Source of the DNA: Oscillospiraceae bacterium
GTDB lineage: Bacteria; Bacillota; Clostridia; UBA1212
Reading direction: 5' to 3'
Length of the DNA: 55,661 nt
Assembly: GCA_015069195.1 (NCBI GenBank)
Contig: SVJA01000012.1
Location: 1-55,661, forward strand
Part shown: piece after piece, positions 54,151-55,661 of the stretch
Layout: each line of letters starts with the position of its first letter
How positions within the stretch are numbered: the first letter of the stretch is position 1
Made by a program: the position numbers and the translations under genes
The notes under the pieces: model-generated
What the model was told of the DNA's origin: nothing
The model's database searches: none
Seen by the model: the letters and a program-made list of their open reading frames with translations, nothing else

Positions 54151-54174
54151 AAAAACTCCGACTTTTGAAGTCGG
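54151..54174 (-). terminator. hairpin with T-run directly upstream of the spore protein ribosome site
   Basis: On the minus strand CCGACTT-CAA-AAGTCGG is followed by AGTTTTT and then AACGGAGG. It may end the DUF378 transcript, act as an attenuator, or be the 5' hairpin of the spore-protein mRNA. Confidence 0.6.
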
Positions 54175-54215
54175 TATACATATTATTCTCGGTTATTTAA
54201 AATAAATACCGGAAA

Positions 54216-54434
54216 TTATACCCTTTCATTTTCAGGACTTGTTCTGAAAAGTAAGCTTACCGAATATATACCTGCGATTCCTACGAGAGAGTATATAATT
54301 CTGCTTATTAAATGCGTTGCACCGCCGAAGAGTGCTGCGACTATATCAAACTGAAAAAGTCCTACTGAAAGCCAGTTGAGTGCACCGATTATTATCAAAA
54401 TAAGTGCAAATCTGTCCAAACCGTTTCTTGCCAT
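54216..54434 (-). CDS. DUF378-family small membrane protein
   Basis: 72 residues with two membrane helices and the family pattern LDRFALILIIIGALNWLSVG ... GGATHLISRIIYSLVGIAGIY. The role is unknown. AAAGGAG precedes ATG 54434; the longer frame is not used. It lies head-to-tail with the spore protein gene, separated by the hairpin at 54151-54174. Confidence 0.88.
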   Translation of the reverse strand: MARNGLDRFALILIIIGALNWLSVGLFQFDIVAALFGGATHLISRIIYSLVGIAGIYSVSLLFRTSPENERV

Positions 54435-54519
54435 GGTTTTAAGCTCCTTTCCGGTGGCAAAAATAATTAAAGTGTCCACCATTCGAATATATATTTTCCT
54501 TATTTTTTTAATTTATTCG

Positions 54520-54548
54520 TTGAATATTTCTTTTGATTAAATTAAAAT
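54520..54548 (+). promoter_or_regulatory. sigma-A-type promoter for the DUF6873-like gene
   Basis: TTGAAT (54520-54525) and TAAAAT (54543-54548) with a 17-bp spacer, 29 bases before the chosen start. Confidence 0.5.
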
Positions 54549-54577
54549 GTTCCAAAATACTTTTTTTGGTTTTGTTT

Positions 54578-55288
54578 ATGGAAAATGTTTGTTTTATCGT
54601 GTCTTGTGACGCGGATGATGTATTGAAAGATAATTTAAGAAAGCAAGGCAGTGTTTTTGAATTGAATCATTGCGGCACGCTTGATGAGAGAGAATCTGCT
54701 CATCCTGATATGCACATATGCAGGATTTCAGAGTCGTTTTGCGTTGTTTCCCCGTATGCCGCTGAATTTGTTGAGACTTTTTTTTTAGAAAACGGCATCG
54801 GTTTTACTGTCGGAAATACATTTCTTTCACCTGAATATCCTGAAAACATTGCATATAATGTTTCGGTAGGGGACAAAATATTCTTCCACAACACAAAACA
54901 TACCGACAAAACGATTCTGGAAATGCTAATAAATTCGGGCAAACGCCCGGTAAATGTAAAACAAGGGTATTCCGGATGTTCTTCAATATTTGCCGATGTT
55001 AAGGTTATAACTTCCGATTACGGTATATTTAAAACCTGCAAAAAAGAGAATATTACCGCCGTGCTGTTTAAAGAGCCGAAGCAAATACTATTGAGCGGCT
55101 TTGCTAACGGATTTATGGGCGGTTCGTGCGGTTACAGCAAGGAAACAGGTCTTCTTATAAATTGTTCCGAAGAGTATCTTCCGTCAGATTTTAGATGCGA
55201 GTTAGATCGTCAAAACATAAAATATACATGTGTAGGAAGCGGAAGAATAACCGATATAGGCGGCATTTTGATTTTCACGGGACATTGA
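54578..55288 (+). CDS. DUF6873-like protein of unknown function
   Basis: 236 residues, cytoplasmic. The central part (VKQGYSGCSSIFADVKVITSD then GGSCGYSKETGLLINCS) matches the GME-fold family listed as DUF6873, common near other unknown genes in Clostridia. The start ATG 54578 is chosen because a promoter overlaps the upstream part of the frame; its ribosome site is weak. The next gene starts 44 bases downstream on the same strand. Confidence 0.65.
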   Translation: MENVCFIVSCDADDVLKDNLRKQGSVFELNHCGTLDERESAHPDMHICRISESFCVVSPYAAEFVETFFLENGIGFTVGNTFLSPEYPENIAYNVSVGDKIFFHNTKHTDKTILEMLINSGKRPVNVKQGYSGCSSIFADVKVITSDYGIFKTCKKENITAVLFKEPKQILLSGFANGFMGGSCGYSKETGLLINCSEEYLPSDFRCELDRQNIKYTCVGSGRITDIGGILIFTGH

Positions 55289-55332
55289 CTCCAAAACATA
55301 TAATGTTGTGGATAAAACAGGAGGATTTATTC

Positions 55333-55653
55333 ATGCATTATGTAAATATTATTGATTCTGCAAGTCCGGATGATTTTTTTATGTTTATGTCTTCGCGGAT
55401 AAATGTATTCAATATTCAGCGAAATAACCGCTGGACACTTTGTAAAATCAATAATAACGAATTGACCGTAAAAGTCCTTTCTGCATATCTCTCCGAATAT
55501 ATATGGGAAATTTCCTTACCGCGATTGTGCTTAAAATACCTGAATAGATATTTTAAGGTTCCTGTTTCTTCGAAATTTGATATTGTATCCCAAGCGATGA
55601 ATGTTGCATCGTGCCTTAAAGAGAATACCGTTGATATTGTAGAAAAAAATTAA
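55333..55653 (+). CDS. hypothetical protein, 106 residues
   Basis: Complete small gene with AGGAGG eight bases before ATG 55333. The sequence begins MHYVNIIDSASPDDFF and contains a helical aromatic-rich stretch (YLSEYIWEISLPRLCLKYL). It slightly resembles part of the YtxC sporulation family, which is much longer; I do not assign it. An ATG at 55654 directly after its stop may be the start of the next gene, cut by the window edge. Confidence 0.6.
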   Translation: MHYVNIIDSASPDDFFMFMSSRINVFNIQRNNRWTLCKINNNELTVKVLSAYLSEYIWEISLPRLCLKYLNRYFKVPVSSKFDIVSQAMNVASCLKENTVDIVEKN

Positions 55654-55661
55654 ATGAATAT

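Noticed and set aside
55333-55653. YtxC-family assignment for the last gene
   Set aside because: The resemblance is limited to a short helical stretch and the length is far below the family's.

Overview
The window is a 55.7-kb piece of chromosome from a low-GC, Gram-positive, endospore-forming member of the Clostridia, most like the gut Oscillospiraceae/Ruminococcaceae. Three things support this. Sporulation genes are present: spoIVA, a CotJC-type manganese catalase and an alpha/beta-type small acid-soluble spore protein. Shine-Dalgarno sites are AGGAGG-like and sigma-A promoters are AT-rich. Large secreted multidomain proteins end in dockerin-like modules. The assignment is inference; no rRNA gene is present. 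I saw no tRNA, rRNA, CRISPR array, insertion sequence or prophage.

Region 1 (1-20.1 kb) is an aromatic amino acid operon flanked by secreted giants. A 5'-truncated metallo-beta-lactamase-fold protein is followed by a secreted C39-like cysteine-peptidase protein with a dockerin-like end. Next comes aroF-tyrA-aroB-aroA-aroC-pheA-aroE/K, seven tightly packed genes covering the shikimate pathway (except dehydroquinate dehydratase) plus the Phe and Tyr branches. Its leader encodes a 32-residue peptide packed with Phe and Tyr codons, followed by a strong terminator. Competing antiterminator and pre-emptor pairings fit classical ribosome-mediated attenuation, which is unexpected in a Firmicute and is the best candidate here for something undescribed. 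Behind the operon lies a 2650-codon SH3-NlpC/P60 secreted wall-hydrolase gene, split by one in-frame TAA.

Region 2 (20.1-31.5 kb) holds divergent cotJC and spoIVA, a GH42-like glycosidase, a small membrane protein, a C26-type glutamine amidotransferase and proS. It continues with a membrane-anchored endonuclease/exonuclease/phosphatase protein, gpmI, and a three-gene unit of DUF5685, J-domain and zinc-ribbon membrane protein.

Region 3 (31.6-41.0 kb) holds a 1308-residue secreted protein with a Cys-based tyrosine-phosphatase domain and a dockerin-like end, then gltX. Two class I fumarase/tartrate dehydratase subunits follow, then a DUF1294 protein, rbgA, rnhB and yraN.

Region 4 (41.0-50.0 kb) has a minus-strand unit (class I aminotransferase, M18 aminopeptidase, MBOAT O-acyltransferase and its SGNH-like partner), a tyrosine recombinase, glyA and rarA.

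Region 5 (50.0-55.7 kb) has an ABC exporter with a novel-looking N-terminal extension and zinc ribbon, paired with a DUF1854 protein. A preQ1-I riboswitch then controls queT, followed by an orphan MazF/EndoA toxin, a spore protein, a DUF378 protein, a DUF6873-like protein and a small unknown gene at the edge.
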